64,000 nt of DNA from NCBI GenBank assembly GCA_905331475.1, contig CAJNYU010004302.1, positions 154,574-218,573 on the forward strand, given 5' to 3'. Positions within the stretch are counted from its first letter, which is position 1; every line of letters starts with the position of its first letter. Shown here piece after piece: positions 49,866 through 60,738 of this stretch. Origin of the DNA: Rotaria socialis. Lineage: Eukaryota > Rotifera > Eurotatoria > Philodinida > Philodinidae. Made by a program: the position numbers and the translations under genes. Under the pieces are notes generated by a model, which saw only the letters and a program-made list of their open reading frames with translations, did no database searches and was not told where the DNA came from.

Positions 49866-50728
49866 ATGGAAGGAAATTCTTTTGCAAACCTCATTCAAAG
49901 TACTGCTCTGAAAGAATTATCAAAATTTACAGGTGATCGTCAACGAAAAGTTACCCAATATATCGATGCAGTAGAGCACATCGGGGTATTCACTGAACTG
50001 AATGAATCGCTACTTCATTCAACTGCTACAATTAAGTTCGGAGGAGCAGCCTTTAATTGGTATGATAACAACAAAGAAACATTACGATCTTGGAGAGAAT
50101 TAAAACAGAATCTACTGGAGCTCTTAAAACCATCCCTTTCTACTGCCAAAACACAACTAAAAGAACTCAAACAACAGTCTGGTGAAACACTCATCGCCTA
50201 TTATGATGATATCATCGATTTATGTAGACAAGTTGATAATAATATGCCGCTATATATGATTGTTGATTATTTACAAGATGTTCTTCGTCAAGAATAAAAA
50301 ATACATGTCAAACGCCAACTTAAAGCATTCAATGACGAACCAAATCGGGCTATTTTTTGAAAATTGCTCGTGACGAGGAAGAACTACAACATCAAATCTA
50401 TTGTGAACAACAACCATCTATCACTCCTCCACAACCGTATTTTGCTCGTTTCACCGCTGCCACTAGTACACCACTCAATACACTTGACATCCCACATCAT
50501 TCACTGCAATTCCGAAGTACTCATATTGTTGATTGCAACGTTCTTCCTAAAAAACCGCGCCTCAATCGTTCACATCAATCCGTGCAACACAATCAATATT
50601 ATCCATATCTGATATGTCATCGTTCGAATCATCGCACTATCGATTGCTACAGTAGCAAAACAAACGGTTGCTATAAATGTGGTGATGATAATTATCATGT
50701 GCGCAACTTTCCTCAGATTTTTCCGTAA
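49866..50728 (+). pseudogene. gag (broken)
   Basis: The first part (49,866-50,297) is a capsid-like helical ORF (KFTGDRQRKVTQYIDAVEHI; GAAFNWYDNNKETLRSWREL) of retrotransposon gag type, ended by TAA at about 50,295. The second part (50,357-50,728), in another frame, ends in a zinc-knuckle-like CYKCGDDNYHVRNF in which the last Cys of the CCHC pattern is replaced by Phe. The nucleocapsid role is inferred from position and this motif. Confidence 0.8.
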
Positions 50729-50789
50729 TTGGGACTCAAAATGGCAGAAATTTAAGTAATGATATGCCATCGTTCCCCATACTCTATAA

Positions 50790-51085
50790 CCTTTTTTTGT
50801 TCGTGCTCAAGTAAATCGCACTTATAATAATATTCTTATCGATACTGGCTCCGGTATAACTATCATTCATTATAATTTCTTAAAACGTATTCACCACAAA
50901 AGCTTCGAACCTACACATACATCTTATATTTCAGCCAATTGTACAGCCATCAACATAATTGGTCAAGTCCAACTTGAAATTAGAGTTAACAATTTTATCA
51001 CACATGTGACTGCATCTGTCGCTACGAACAAATCTCGTCACAGATATACTAGTAGGAACTGACTGGATCAATCATTATATTAAAT
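50790..51085 (+). pseudogene. Aspartic protease region (broken)
   Basis: The frame around 50,841 reads ILIDTGSGITIIH, the DTGS active-site motif of retroelement proteases. DILVGTDWI-like sequence follows about 70 codons later, in a shifted frame. Confidence 0.7.
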
Positions 51086-51686
51086 CTCTTGGTATTCCCA
51101 CACAATCCCTCACGTTACATGATCACACCCGATCGCAACACTACTACTCCTCTCATTCAATCGAATGGTACGTCATGTTATTCTGTTTTTCTAGTGGATC
51201 CGATTACAATCCGACAATACTATGAATCTACTATTAAAGCGTCAGTTCAAATACTTGATAACTCAAACATGATATTTGAATCCTCTAAAAGTTTTTCTCA
51301 AAAACCCATATTACTTCTAAATGCTCTCATTCAAATAAAAAATTGTTAGACACGTATAACAATCGTTAACACCACTAATCATCCGCACACTCTATCTTCA
51401 AAAACATGCCTCGGTACGGTATCTTCTTCATCACTAATTTGTACTATTCCATCATCACAAGGTTCTAAGTCAATTCATCATAAATCATTCAACATAACTC
51501 ATCGTCCGTTTCATCCATCATATCAGTGCTACGTTTGTCATCAGCAATTTTTATCAACCAATAATCTTTATCATCATCTTCGCACAAAATGTTATCCATA
51601 TGAACTTCGACATCAAATCGAAATCTTAACAAAACACATCGATTCTATAATAAATCAAAAGAAAATTCAAGATATACTTTGGAAAT

Positions 51687-52600
51687 ATGGTAAACTGTTT
51701 GATATTCGTCAACCATAAAAAAAGCAATGTCACTCTTAATCATATAATTGAAACTGGTACACATCAACCCATTTACACTCCACCTTATCGACGTTCACCT
51801 AAAGATCACCAAACCATTACTGACGAGACTGGCAAATTCTCACAACAAATAATAATTGAACCGTCGACATCACCTTGGTGCTCACCTGTTGTCTTAGTAC
51901 GTCAAAAAGACGGTAGCACACGGTTCTGCGTGAACTATCGGAAATTAAATGATATTTCTGTAAAAGATTCATTTCCATTGCCTCGTATTGAAGATATTTT
52001 CGACCAACTATCTCAGCCAAATTATTTCACAACACTTGACTTTAAAAACGGATACTTTCAAATTCCACTGACACCTCATGATCTGACTAAAACAGCGTTT
52101 TCAACACGAGACAATCATTATCAATTTACTGTTTTTCCTCAAGGTAATAAGAACGGCCCACCTACGTTTCAACAAATTGCCAATCGAATTTTAGATCCTG
52201 CTCGATGGATTTATTGTCTCGCATATCTAGACGACGTCGTTATCTTTTCGAAAAATTTGATGATCGTGTATTACATTCGGATGAAATTTTACAATTACTC
52301 CATACATACAACTTTCGACTAAGTGTCGAGAAATGTACAATAGCTACCGACACCATAAACTATCTCGGTAATAACATCTGTCGCGGAGGACTTCGTCCCA
52401 ACAATGATAATGTACGAGGCCTATTAGAAATTACAACGCCTAACACACCAAAAGAAATTTTTCGTTTTCTCAAAGCAGCACAATACTATCGTAAATTTAT
52501 ACCGAATTTTTCTCGAATTGCTAGTACTCTTTACAAATATCATCCTTCTAACAAAGAACACAGCTTCAGTGGAAAATCCTGCCATTCAAGTTGTCTTTAG
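51687..52600 (+). pseudogene. Reverse transcriptase (frameshifted)
   Basis: Recognisable blocks: SPWCSPVVLVRQKDGSTRFC, FTTLDFKNGYFQIPL, QGNKNGPPTFQQ and the catalytic LAYLDDVVIFSKN (YLDD). The frame shifts just after YLDD and resumes at about 52,260 (EILQLLHTYNFRLSVEKC; FLKAAQYYRKFIPNFS). It copies element RNA to DNA in intact relatives. This copy is disrupted. Confidence 0.88.
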
Positions 52601-53040
52601 ATGAGCAAGCTGCTGTTGAACAACTCAAGTATAATCTTACTATAGATTTTGTTCTTCACCTTCCAAATAATCAACTTCCTTTCAAAATACAAACTGATGC
52701 TTCACAATTTGGCATTGGTGCTGTTTTACTACAAACATACCCAGAAGACGATCGTCCTGTATGTTATATGTTCAAGAAATTGACACCCTCTCAACAATAT
52801 TGGTATCCGATTGAGCAATAATGTTACGCAATCGTAAAAGCTGTTGAACAATGGCACCATTACATACACAGTCAACATTTCCTCTTAGAATCTGACCATA
52901 AACCATTAGAAGCTCTTACACAGAAATCTCAAATCAACGGTAAATGTGAACGTTGGCGTTTAAAACTACAATCATACAACTTTACAATTAAACATATTAA
53001 AGGTACTTCGAATACTATGCCAGATTATTTATCTCGATCA
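52600..53040 (+). pseudogene. RNase H domain (in-frame stop)
   Basis: FKIQTDASQFGIGAVLLQ carries the first catalytic Asp. After a TAA at about 52,819 the frame continues with YAIVKAVEQWHHYIHSQHFL, ESDHKPLEAL and KHIKGTSNTMPDYLSR, the usual Ty3/gypsy RNase H end. Confidence 0.85.
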
Positions 53041-53339
53041 CCAGTTGACCATGCTGAAGATGAGATAGATGATGAAGTTCGTTCAACTTCTGTAACTACT
53101 ACTATTGCAAATGATACATCCGATAAAAACTCTCTTCCGGTATCATCAGCTGTCGGTATGGTCACTACTCGTTCTCGCGCTCGCCTACTCTCACTTCTGA
53201 TAAGCAAAATACTTCTACACCAAACAATAACCATTCTAATCAGCAGTTTAACACAATTAACTCATCCACGTCCAACATAGAGGTTGATGATTTACGAATT
53301 GAATATACTGAGAATATTGATCAGTTGAAAGATGCACAA

Positions 53340-54300
53340 CAAAAAGACATTTGATGCATCACGAACCAGATAAGAAACCAGTTCCATGCGGTCCAACAGG
53401 ACAAATCCGTTATGATATTATGAAAATTTACTATGATACCCAAGCGAATGGTGCCCACTTCAGTCGTGGCAAAACTCTTCAAAAAAAATTAAAGCTAGAT
53501 ATTATTGGAATACCATGAACAATGATATCGGTAATTACGTTAAATCGTGCATTAGTTGTAAGCAAAACAATCCTGTTTGTCGTAAACCTGCGGGTCATTT
53601 GAAACCGATTGAACCACCCTCCGGAGTTTGGCAACTACTGTCAATGGATTTTCGTGGCCCTATTATTCCTACTAGCCGACGTGGTAATAAGTACATAATT
53701 TCAATCACTGATATTCTATCAAAATTTGTTATTGCCAAAGCAGTTCGTGACTGCACTGCTGATACTGCAGCCCGCTGTGTTCAAGAAGAAGTTATTTGTA
53801 AATATGGAACTCCAAAGTGTCTCCTCACCGATAATGGCACGCATTTTATATCTACTATGATGGAACAACTACTTCAACGACGACGCATTACTCATTTGTA
53901 CTCGACCCCATATCATCCTCAAACAAATGGACAAATAGAAAGATTTAATGGAGCTACGGATGCAAAGATTGTTGCATTATCGAATCAACATCGTTCGGAC
54001 TGGAATGATCAACTTCCATTTGCCATTTTCAATTACAATACAACATCTCACTCCACTACAAAAAATAATCCCATTCGAACTCATGTATGGGCGTTCACCT
54101 ATACTACCATTTGCTCTTCAACACCCTGTCGTCTCTTTACAACATCCTTCACAATATAATTCTAAAGTACGTCACTACATATCCCACCTCACAAATATAA
54201 CGTCTCACGATGTCATCAATACACAACGTCAATACAAATCTAGATTTGATAATAATCGTTCGAATCCTACATATACTATCAATGACTAGTTCTTCTCAAA
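53340..54300 (+). pseudogene. Integrase (frameshifted)
   Basis: Has the zinc-binding end (CISCKQNNPVC) and the DDE core: LLSMDFRGPI, CLLTDNGTHF and QTNGQIERFN. The frame is lost near 54,060 and continues in another frame (ILPFALQHPVVSLQHPSQYN). The C-terminal region (about 54.3-54.47 kb) ends near LPERQRTV. Confidence 0.87.
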
Positions 54301-54474
54301 AATATTCACCCACGTCATAAATTCGATGTTAGATATATAGGCCCATTTCGCATCATACGTTGTTTAGCTAGTAAAACCTATGTTGTTCAACATGTCAAAT
54401 TACTTAATTTCGTTCGTCAAGTTACAGTTGATCTTCTCATTCCGTTGCCCGAGCGACAACGAACCGTCTGAGTT

Positions 54475-55106
54475 TTGACATTTGAATCGATTCTTACTTT
54501 TTCATTACGCCTTTCAACGTACACAACTCATATAACTATATTATCTTTTGTTTTATTTACATTCTCACGTCTCATTTCTAGTTCGTACGCCTTCGATCCT
54601 TTTTTGCCTCATCGGCTTTCCTCGCCTAATACATATGTATTTCCCTTTCTTAAGGTGTCTTCCATTTTAGTTCATACACGAGTAATTTCATATTCATCTT
54701 TCTCGGTTTTACTTTTTGTAATAGTGTCTATGTCCATGGGTCTCACATCAAACGTTTTTTGGATGCTAAAGTTGATAATCGCATGGATATCTTACAACGA
54801 TCTCACGATGCTCACCGTGAAGAAACAAATATTACACAAAGTATATTTTCCGGTAGTGCCATTTTATACAGTATTGCTCTTATGATAGTCATCGTTGTCA
54901 TATATTATTTACATCGAAAACTTCGATCATTCATACGCCGTCAAGAAACGAGTACTCTAACAACCATGGCAACAACTGGACTCTCTCAAATACATCCGGG
55001 AGCCAGTGTTCTCATGAGTGCTCTACAACGTCTTGATACCTTAGACATTGCGACTTATCAACATGGTTTATATCTTCTACCTCATTTACCACCACTTAAA
55101 TTCTAA
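54475..55106 (+). pseudogene. env-like third ORF region
   Basis: Position after integrase, hydrophobic character and a C-terminal membrane anchor (SIALMIVIVVIYYLHRKLRS) suggest an envelope-type protein. It is split between two overlapping frames, and the upstream part is short compared with true envelopes. The role in entry is only inferred from location; no family signature was recognised. Confidence 0.5.
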
Positions 55107-55165
55107 CTTACTCTGCAATTAATTTTGGACATAATCGTATTCATTCTTCGTGCATTTCTATTTCT

Positions 55166-55301
55166 TTTATGCTTCTTTCTTATGCTACTACTCTATTCTT
55201 TCTTCTTTTCATTTTATTATTACCTTTCTCTCTTATGTTTCTTTCTTATGCTACTACTCGATTCTTTCTTCTTGCCATTTTATTATTCTCTTTCTCTTAT
55301 A
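55166..55301 (+). repeat. Tandem duplication of about 67 bp in the element's 3' region
   Basis: ATGCTTCTTTCTTATGCTAC at 55,168 recurs as ATGTTTCTTTCTTATGCTAC at 55,235. The two pyrimidine-rich copies differ by a few bases. Confidence 0.85.
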
Positions 55302-55398
55302 TTTTCCCAAGTTTTGAGATTTTCTCTGGTTCTTTTTTATTTCACAGTTTTTCTCTTTATTCGGATCTTTTTAATCTGTGTGGACACCCATTTCTCTC

Positions 55399-55410
55399 GG
55401 TGGGGAGATA
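55399..55410 (+). promoter_or_regulatory. Polypurine tract
   Basis: GGTGGGGAGATA directly precedes the 3' LTR, the expected place for plus-strand priming. Confidence 0.7.
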
Positions 55411-55589
55411 TGTTACAGCCATATGTTATTATTCCTTGAATCATTGCGCTCTTGTCCTTATTTGTTTATTCAACTCGCATTCCTTGATGCTTTATTTTTC
55501 TTATATATATATATCCTCTCTTCTCTCGCTTAAAAAGGAAGGGTTCTTAATAAAAAGCTCATCGAGAAGGGAACAGGGATATCCTAATA
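55411..55589 (+). repeat. 3' LTR (179 bp)
   Basis: Begins TGTTACAGCCATATG and ends CTAATA. It differs from the 5' LTR at 11 positions and is followed by the CCGCC duplication. Confidence 0.93.
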
Positions 55590-55594
55590 CCGCC
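55590..55594. repeat. 3' target-site duplication CCGCC
   Basis: Repeats the 5 bp at 49411-49415. Confidence 0.85.
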
Positions 55595-56550
55595 AATAAA
55601 AACACAAAGAAATTTGTCAACTAAAATCAGAGAATCTCCAGTATTTTGATGATAAACGTATAAACATACTTCTCCGAATTTTTATTGTTGATTCATTAAT
55701 TTAGTCTACTTTAACTGCTTCAAAAGTAAAGCTAAAGTTAAGGGGACCCCTCCCCTGAAACAGCTCTATTTGTTGAAAAAAATCCTAATTGAGCTGTTGC
55801 CATAGAAAGATACTCCAAAGTCCTCTCTTTGAGAATATATATTTTTTTTTGAAAAAAATTCACTTGTTCTCCCCCACTATCCATAATTATCAGCAGTGGA
55901 GTAGAACAGGCTCATTTTTTTCAAATTTTTTTTTGTGAAACCCATACTCTCTAGATTAGTTTTTTATGCTGATTTTAAATATCATATTTATCTTTCATAA
56001 AAAGCAGTTACTGATTGTGAAATTTAGTAATTGTCGAAGATTTTGTATAGAATTTCACATATCAGCACACTGGATCCTTAAAAAACAACTCTATATATCT
56101 CTTTTCCTTGAAGATTTTTACATCATTTTGTAGATTTTGAAATGCTCTATCAAATCGTATGTAAGAAACTATTTAAAAGCATAATTATAATTATGAAAAC
56201 ACGACAGAATGCCATTGAAGTGTAAAAAGAAGCTGGCTGCAGCGACGTATTCACTACGAAATTATATGAAAAGATTCTTATTTCAGTCTGGTTGAGAATG
56301 TGTCAGATAGATGGAAGAATTCCCTATCGATTCATGTATACAAACGTTTGTTTAGCTTTTACTTTATGCCCGAAATCCTTCCATAGCTAGATACACCCAG
56401 TGGCAAATGTTTAGTCAAAAACTAAGTCTTGAGAGGACTATAACTGGGGTCAGGTATATTGAAACAACGTCAAAATTGAAAAATATATGTAAAAAGAAAA
56501 GTACTCTATCAAATTAGACTGTGGGATCGGAAAATTGAGGGGGTGCTCAG
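55595..56550. other. AT-rich spacer right of the LTR element
   Basis: No gene is supported. It contains A/T homopolymer runs. Confidence 0.4.
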
Positions 56551-57705
56551 AAAGAAAAAAAGGTGTCATACTGAACCTTTTAAGGTTCTATATTTGGGTA
56601 TCATTTTCAGAACCATTTAAGGTTCAAGCAAAATCTGGTTCTAACTGGAACTTTTTCCTATTTCTTCCAAAAATGGCTCTATAGTAGTAAAATGTAGTCC
56701 ACCACACTCACTTAGTCTAGTACTCTAGACCAATGTTTTATCCAACCGTTAATTTCATATTTAATCCCTTATTCCTATCCTTAACCCTTAATTCTAGCCA
56801 TAATCCTTATTTCTACCTGCTATATTTACCTAGATTTGTTGTGAGTAGAATACGAGCTAGCATCTTCTCCGTTATTCGCACGAAAGCGGCATCGCCGTTA
56901 GTTGACGTTGAGACCATCCTAAACAAAACCAAAAAGAGAACAGTGACTTATATTGTAAGATTCAACTTACCGTTAAATATATTATTCCCGTATACCTAAA
57001 ATATTAAAAAAACGCTAATTCATTTTATCATATTAAACTTGCATTTGAATTAATTGTTCATACATACCTAACTACGGAAAATCTTGAATTCATTTTATCA
57101 GATTGACATTACCTGTCTATTCATACATGTGACATATCGGAAAAGATAAAAAACAATCACATTTCAAAAGATGCGACTAATTGTTGAATTGATTTTGCGG
57201 ACATAACTACCCAGGTCTACCATTCAACTATCGCATTCCTAGCATCGAAAAAATGATGACGGAATCGGATTCCTAGACCGCGATAACCTATTTCAAACTC
57301 CGATCAGAATATAGATCGGAGTTGAAGTAAAAAGTCTAGTTTTACGGTCCTCGATTTTTTTATGGACCCAATTTTTGACCACTGGGAGCTCGGATTGAAA
57401 AAATGATAACGGATTCGGAATCCTCGGCCTAGGTATCCTATTTGAGATTTATATTACTTAAAGCACATTTCGCAAATATATTGTCGTGCTTCAAGCCAGA
57501 GCCATCTTTGGAAAAATGGTCCAGCATTAAACAAATGGTGCAAGACCGAACCTTTTCAAACATCCTGAACTATTGCGGATCTGAGATGGTTCTTTAAATT
57601 AGCTAGAACCCTCGCTGGTTTATTAATCAGCGAGTGAAACCTTAAAAGGTTCAGTATCTTGGCTAGAACCTTAAATGATTCCATATGACGCCTTATTTTT
57701 TTCAC
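56551..57705. mobile_element. 1.15-kb non-coding element with terminal inverted repeats
   Basis: The left end has AAAAAAAGGTGTCATACTGA then ACCTTTTAAGGTTCTA. The right end, read as its complement, has AAAAAATAAGGCGTCATATG and then TTAAGGTTCTAGCC and GAACCTTTTAAGGTT. Several inverted copies of AACCTTTTAAGGTT lie in both ends. The interior has no transposase-like frame. It is probably a non-autonomous DNA transposon or foldback element. Confidence 0.65.
57241..57450. repeat. Diverged direct repeat inside the TIR element
   Basis: GAAAAAATGATGACGGAATC at about 57,247 recurs as GAAAAAATGATAACGGATTC at about 57,397, followed in both copies by GGATTCCT/GGAATCCT and CCTATTT. Between them is a perfect 10-bp hairpin (AACTCCGATC/GATCGGAGTT, 57,296-57,323). 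Confidence 0.7.
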
Positions 57706-58290
57706 AGTAGAGATCCTGATTGTCACCAATTCCGTGAGCAACCCATAACCTGCTATAGAAAAGCAACGGAATCAGAGTGAATCATTCATGATTGCCCAGA
57801 TTCACTGAATATACAACACATAAAACTCAACTCATCGAGCAATTCCCCGTTTTTACTTTCATTAACAATCAGGCCTACCCTACACTGAAGGAAAGTCTAC
57901 TTGAAATACTTCCGATCCCACTGAAAATCAATGCTACCATCAAACAGCAATAAAACAACACCCTATATCACTTATGATGAGCAACAGACGTCCATCACCA
58001 TTTCCAAAAGAATGGCTTAACGGATCAAACAACGAATCTGTCACACTTTAACAAAACCTCTCTCACCCACTCAGATCCATGATGATTTTACATAAATACT
58101 TTAACGAAAAGGACAAAACTATACCACACCTCAATCACCGATTGTACAGCGAGCATTGCTCTCAGTGTTTTCATTAAAAAAAAACTTAACCAAACACGCA
58201 CACCACACAACGCACTGTAAGGGACTTAACAACGAGCATTCAGGACCATGATAATTTTCCTCAGACACTAATAACGTAGCTGATAATTTA
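57706..58290. other. Non-coding spacer
   Basis: No ORF with a recognised domain and no clear repeat. Confidence 0.4.
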
Positions 58291-58293
58291 TAA

Positions 58294-58465
58294 GCTAGGC
58301 TTTAAATTATTAACTCTAAAACAATGATGACGATGATTCTGGTGATGATGACGTGATGATTCTGATGACGATGACGTGATGATTCTGATGACGATGATGA
58401 TGATGATGATGATAATCCATGAGCTAGACTTTAAATTATTAGCTCTGAAACAATGATGACCATGA
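58294..58465. repeat. GATGAC/GATGAT satellite with duplicated flank
   Basis: About 95 bp of degenerate GATGAC, GATGATTCT units lie between two copies of AGCTAG(G/A)CTTTAAATTATTA (58,293 and 58,422). Each copy leads into AACAATGATGAC. The whole looks like a partial tandem duplication of about 129 bp. Confidence 0.8.
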
Positions 58466-58475
58466 TGATTTGGGT

Positions 58476-58523
58476 TTGGGGGTGGGTGTATATCTTTCAT
58501 TAACACACCCACAGCCGCACCCC
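58476..58523. repeat. G-rich/C-rich hairpin
   Basis: GGTGGGTGT pairs with ACACCCACAG across a loop of about 17 bases, beside runs GGGTTTGGGGG and CACCCC. Confidence 0.6.
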
Positions 58524-58590
58524 GGAATCGGGATAAAAAAATCTAAGCTGGCAAAATCTTGTATTTTTTAATATTTTGAAAAGCAAATCA

Positions 58591-58865
58591 AATATCTTGT
58601 TGATCGGTCGCCAAGCTATGTGATGTCAGTCGATTTTAATAATGATGGCAATATGGGCATCGCAGTAATCAATAAGCTTTCAAATGATATACAAATGTAA
58701 ATTGGGAATGAGATTGGAACGTTTGCTAATAACGTAACATATGTCTGGTATGGTAGCCCAGGTGCTGCGATATCTTATGGTTTCAATCAAGATGGAAAAC
58801 CCGATATTGCTCTATTAGATCAACTTACGAGTTCATTATCCGTCTTTATAAACCAATGTCAATAA
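58591..58865 (+). pseudogene. FG-GAP/VCBS repeat protein fragment
   Basis: Reads SYVMSVDFNNDGNMGIAVIN, a stop at about 58,698, then SYGFNQDGKPDIALLD and SVFINQCQ with TAA at 58,863. This is the D-x-N-x-D-G calcium-loop pattern of FG-GAP/VCBS beta-propeller repeats that abound in bdelloid surface proteins. There is no start codon, one stop inside, and only two repeats. It is an orphan C-terminal fragment. Confidence 0.75.
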
Positions 58866-60221
58866 ACATTCGATAAACGCTTATTTATAGATTTATCAAT
58901 TCATATTTCATAATATACAGCAAAAATCTCTACAAAGTGAACTCCATCAGTTCCGAGCAAAATCGCCCACTATAGCGCGGGGTTCATAAAAGAGGGGGTT
59001 AAGCAAATATTAGTCAAAAATTTAGCTATACCACATATATCTCCAGTTTTATTGATTTTTATTACTATATAATGTTTTTTTTAAACTTTCAATACTATGC
59101 GACTTTTAACCAAATAGATTTCAAACGTCTGTTTGAGGTCCTGCAGATTTAAAAAAATCTCAACCTTTCTTTATATTTATTGCCTCACACACAGTCATCT
59201 CTATGATTAACAAGAGGTCGACCAGGCATTAGCTGGAAGAAAAGACTTGTCTCATCGCAATTATAAGCATCAACAGAATTATTTGGTAAACGTGTTGTTC
59301 AATCTCCAACTGTATCTACATTAGCGTTAGCACTATCATCCTCTAGTAAGTGACGAATTAGATCACGACATAAGTCAAATACAAAAAAAACGCTGAGTAA
59401 ATTTTTTCGATCTATCACTTCTATTTTAACAACAAAAAAGATTATGAAGAGTGAAAGCAAAATGTCGGTAAGGTAATTGTTGAAAAATTTCACATGTATA
59501 ATATTTCTTTCAGTGTGATTAAAAAATTATATGAAACTAAGCTAGGTTATATGTCTCTGAAGTTTAAATTCTGGTGGCTATTGCACTTTTTATCAAGTTT
59601 TTGACCGCACAGTTTTTGAAATACATTACTTCAGTAGGTAGAAAATAACTATTTTCATGGAATCAGATTAATTTGATTTCATGTAAATAAACAAAAAATG
59701 GCAAACTTTTAGACCATTCTACAATCCACGATTATTATCATTTCAAAGTTCAAAGATATGAAAAATAAAGAATCGATTTTCCTTTTCAGAAACATCAAAT
59801 AATTACAAAGACTTTATTCATTTACTTAATACGAATGTCTGCTATAAAACTTTGTTTTTATTATTATTATGATTTATTGGTATGACAAATTCTATTTGTA
59901 TAGAATGTAAAACCTTCTCGATATATGGATTTTTTTTCTTTTTAAATTAAGCCATTTAACAATATCTTCATAATAATCTCAACGTGTTTGTTGAATATAG
60001 TATATGTATCAGATAATAATCGATTAAGTTACTCAAGAATATTTTTCACTCTATCAAGATTTTGTTATTGACATTTCTAAATGTCTAACAAAACAAGATA
60101 TTATTGAATATATAGTTTCAATATTAATAGAATATATTGGAAAGAAAATTTTATCAAAAATCCATGAATATTTGTTATTTTCTTCAATACATAGTTTTCA
60201 ACATTAATGTTTAGTCTAATA
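58866..60221. other. AT-rich spacer
   Basis: About 1.35 kb with no supported gene; repeat debris is likely. Confidence 0.4.
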
Positions 60222-60738
60222 AGGGAAGGTCCCCGAATGTGACGCGCTGTTTTAAATCAAATGCATGCCAGCTTGTAGAACTCGATGAGCTGATGTTAAT
60301 AGTATAACGCGTTCTTTCCCAAATGGCTTTAAGTTATACGAGATCAATCAATCTTAATATAACGTTTAGTGTTTATATCGAGGTGAAAGATCAAAGGTCA
60401 GAAGATCATCAAGGAAAGTTTATCGTGCTCAAGAGAATGCTAGAGTCTTCCAGGGCTTTCTTAGATAATCCGGCATTGCATAGAATATTCCAGGAAACCT
60501 CGGAAGGTTCTAGTATTCTCTTGAGCACGATAAACTTTGCGTGATGATCTTCTGACCTCTGTCCTTTCATTTTTGACCTCGATATAGACACTAAACGTTA
60601 TATAAAGATTGATTGATCTCGTATAATTTAAAGCCCTCTGGGAAAGAACGCTTTGTACTATTAATATCAGCTGGTCAAGTTCTACAAGCTGACATACATT
60701 TGATTTAAAACGACGCGTCACACTTGGGGACCTCCCCT
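60222..60738. mobile_element. 517-bp foldback palindromic element
   Basis: Left end AGGGAAGGTCCCCGAATGTG; complement of right end AGGGGAGGTCCCCAAGTGTG. The match continues inward almost without break for about 250 bp (for example TATACGAGATCAATCAATCT and TTTATCGTGCTCAAGAGAAT on both strands) to a short centre near 60,470. The arms differ at roughly one base in ten by eye. No coding function: ORFs on both strands are mirror images of each other. Confidence 0.88.

Larger units (their letters stand above)
49416..55589 (+). mobile_element. Degenerate Ty3/gypsy-type LTR retrotransposon with env-like region
   Basis: A 6174-bp element bounded by 179-bp direct LTRs and a 5-bp CCGCC duplication, with primer-binding site and purine tract. 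The order is gag, protease, reverse transcriptase, RNase H, integrase, env-like ORF. Integrase after RNase H is the Ty3/gypsy-retrovirus order and excludes copia. By eye the two LTRs differ at 11 of 179 positions (about 6%), so insertion is not recent. The reading frames are cut by stops and frameshifts, so this copy is not autonomous. The nearest described relatives may be the env-bearing retrovirus-like elements known from bdelloid rotifers (Juno/Vesta group); this needs a search. Confidence 0.9.

Noticed and set aside
55125..55624. Phe/Leu-rich ORFs at the 3' end of the LTR element
   Set aside because: They are translations of a pyrimidine-rich tandem duplication and of the LTR itself.
58294..58465. 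Short-spaced repeats considered as a CRISPR array
   Set aside because: The units are 3-9 bp simple repeats without unique spacers, and the genome is eukaryotic.
58466..58530. Possible telomeric repeat tract
   Set aside because: Only isolated GGGTGT/CCCACA words and no tandem array of the bdelloid-type hexamer.
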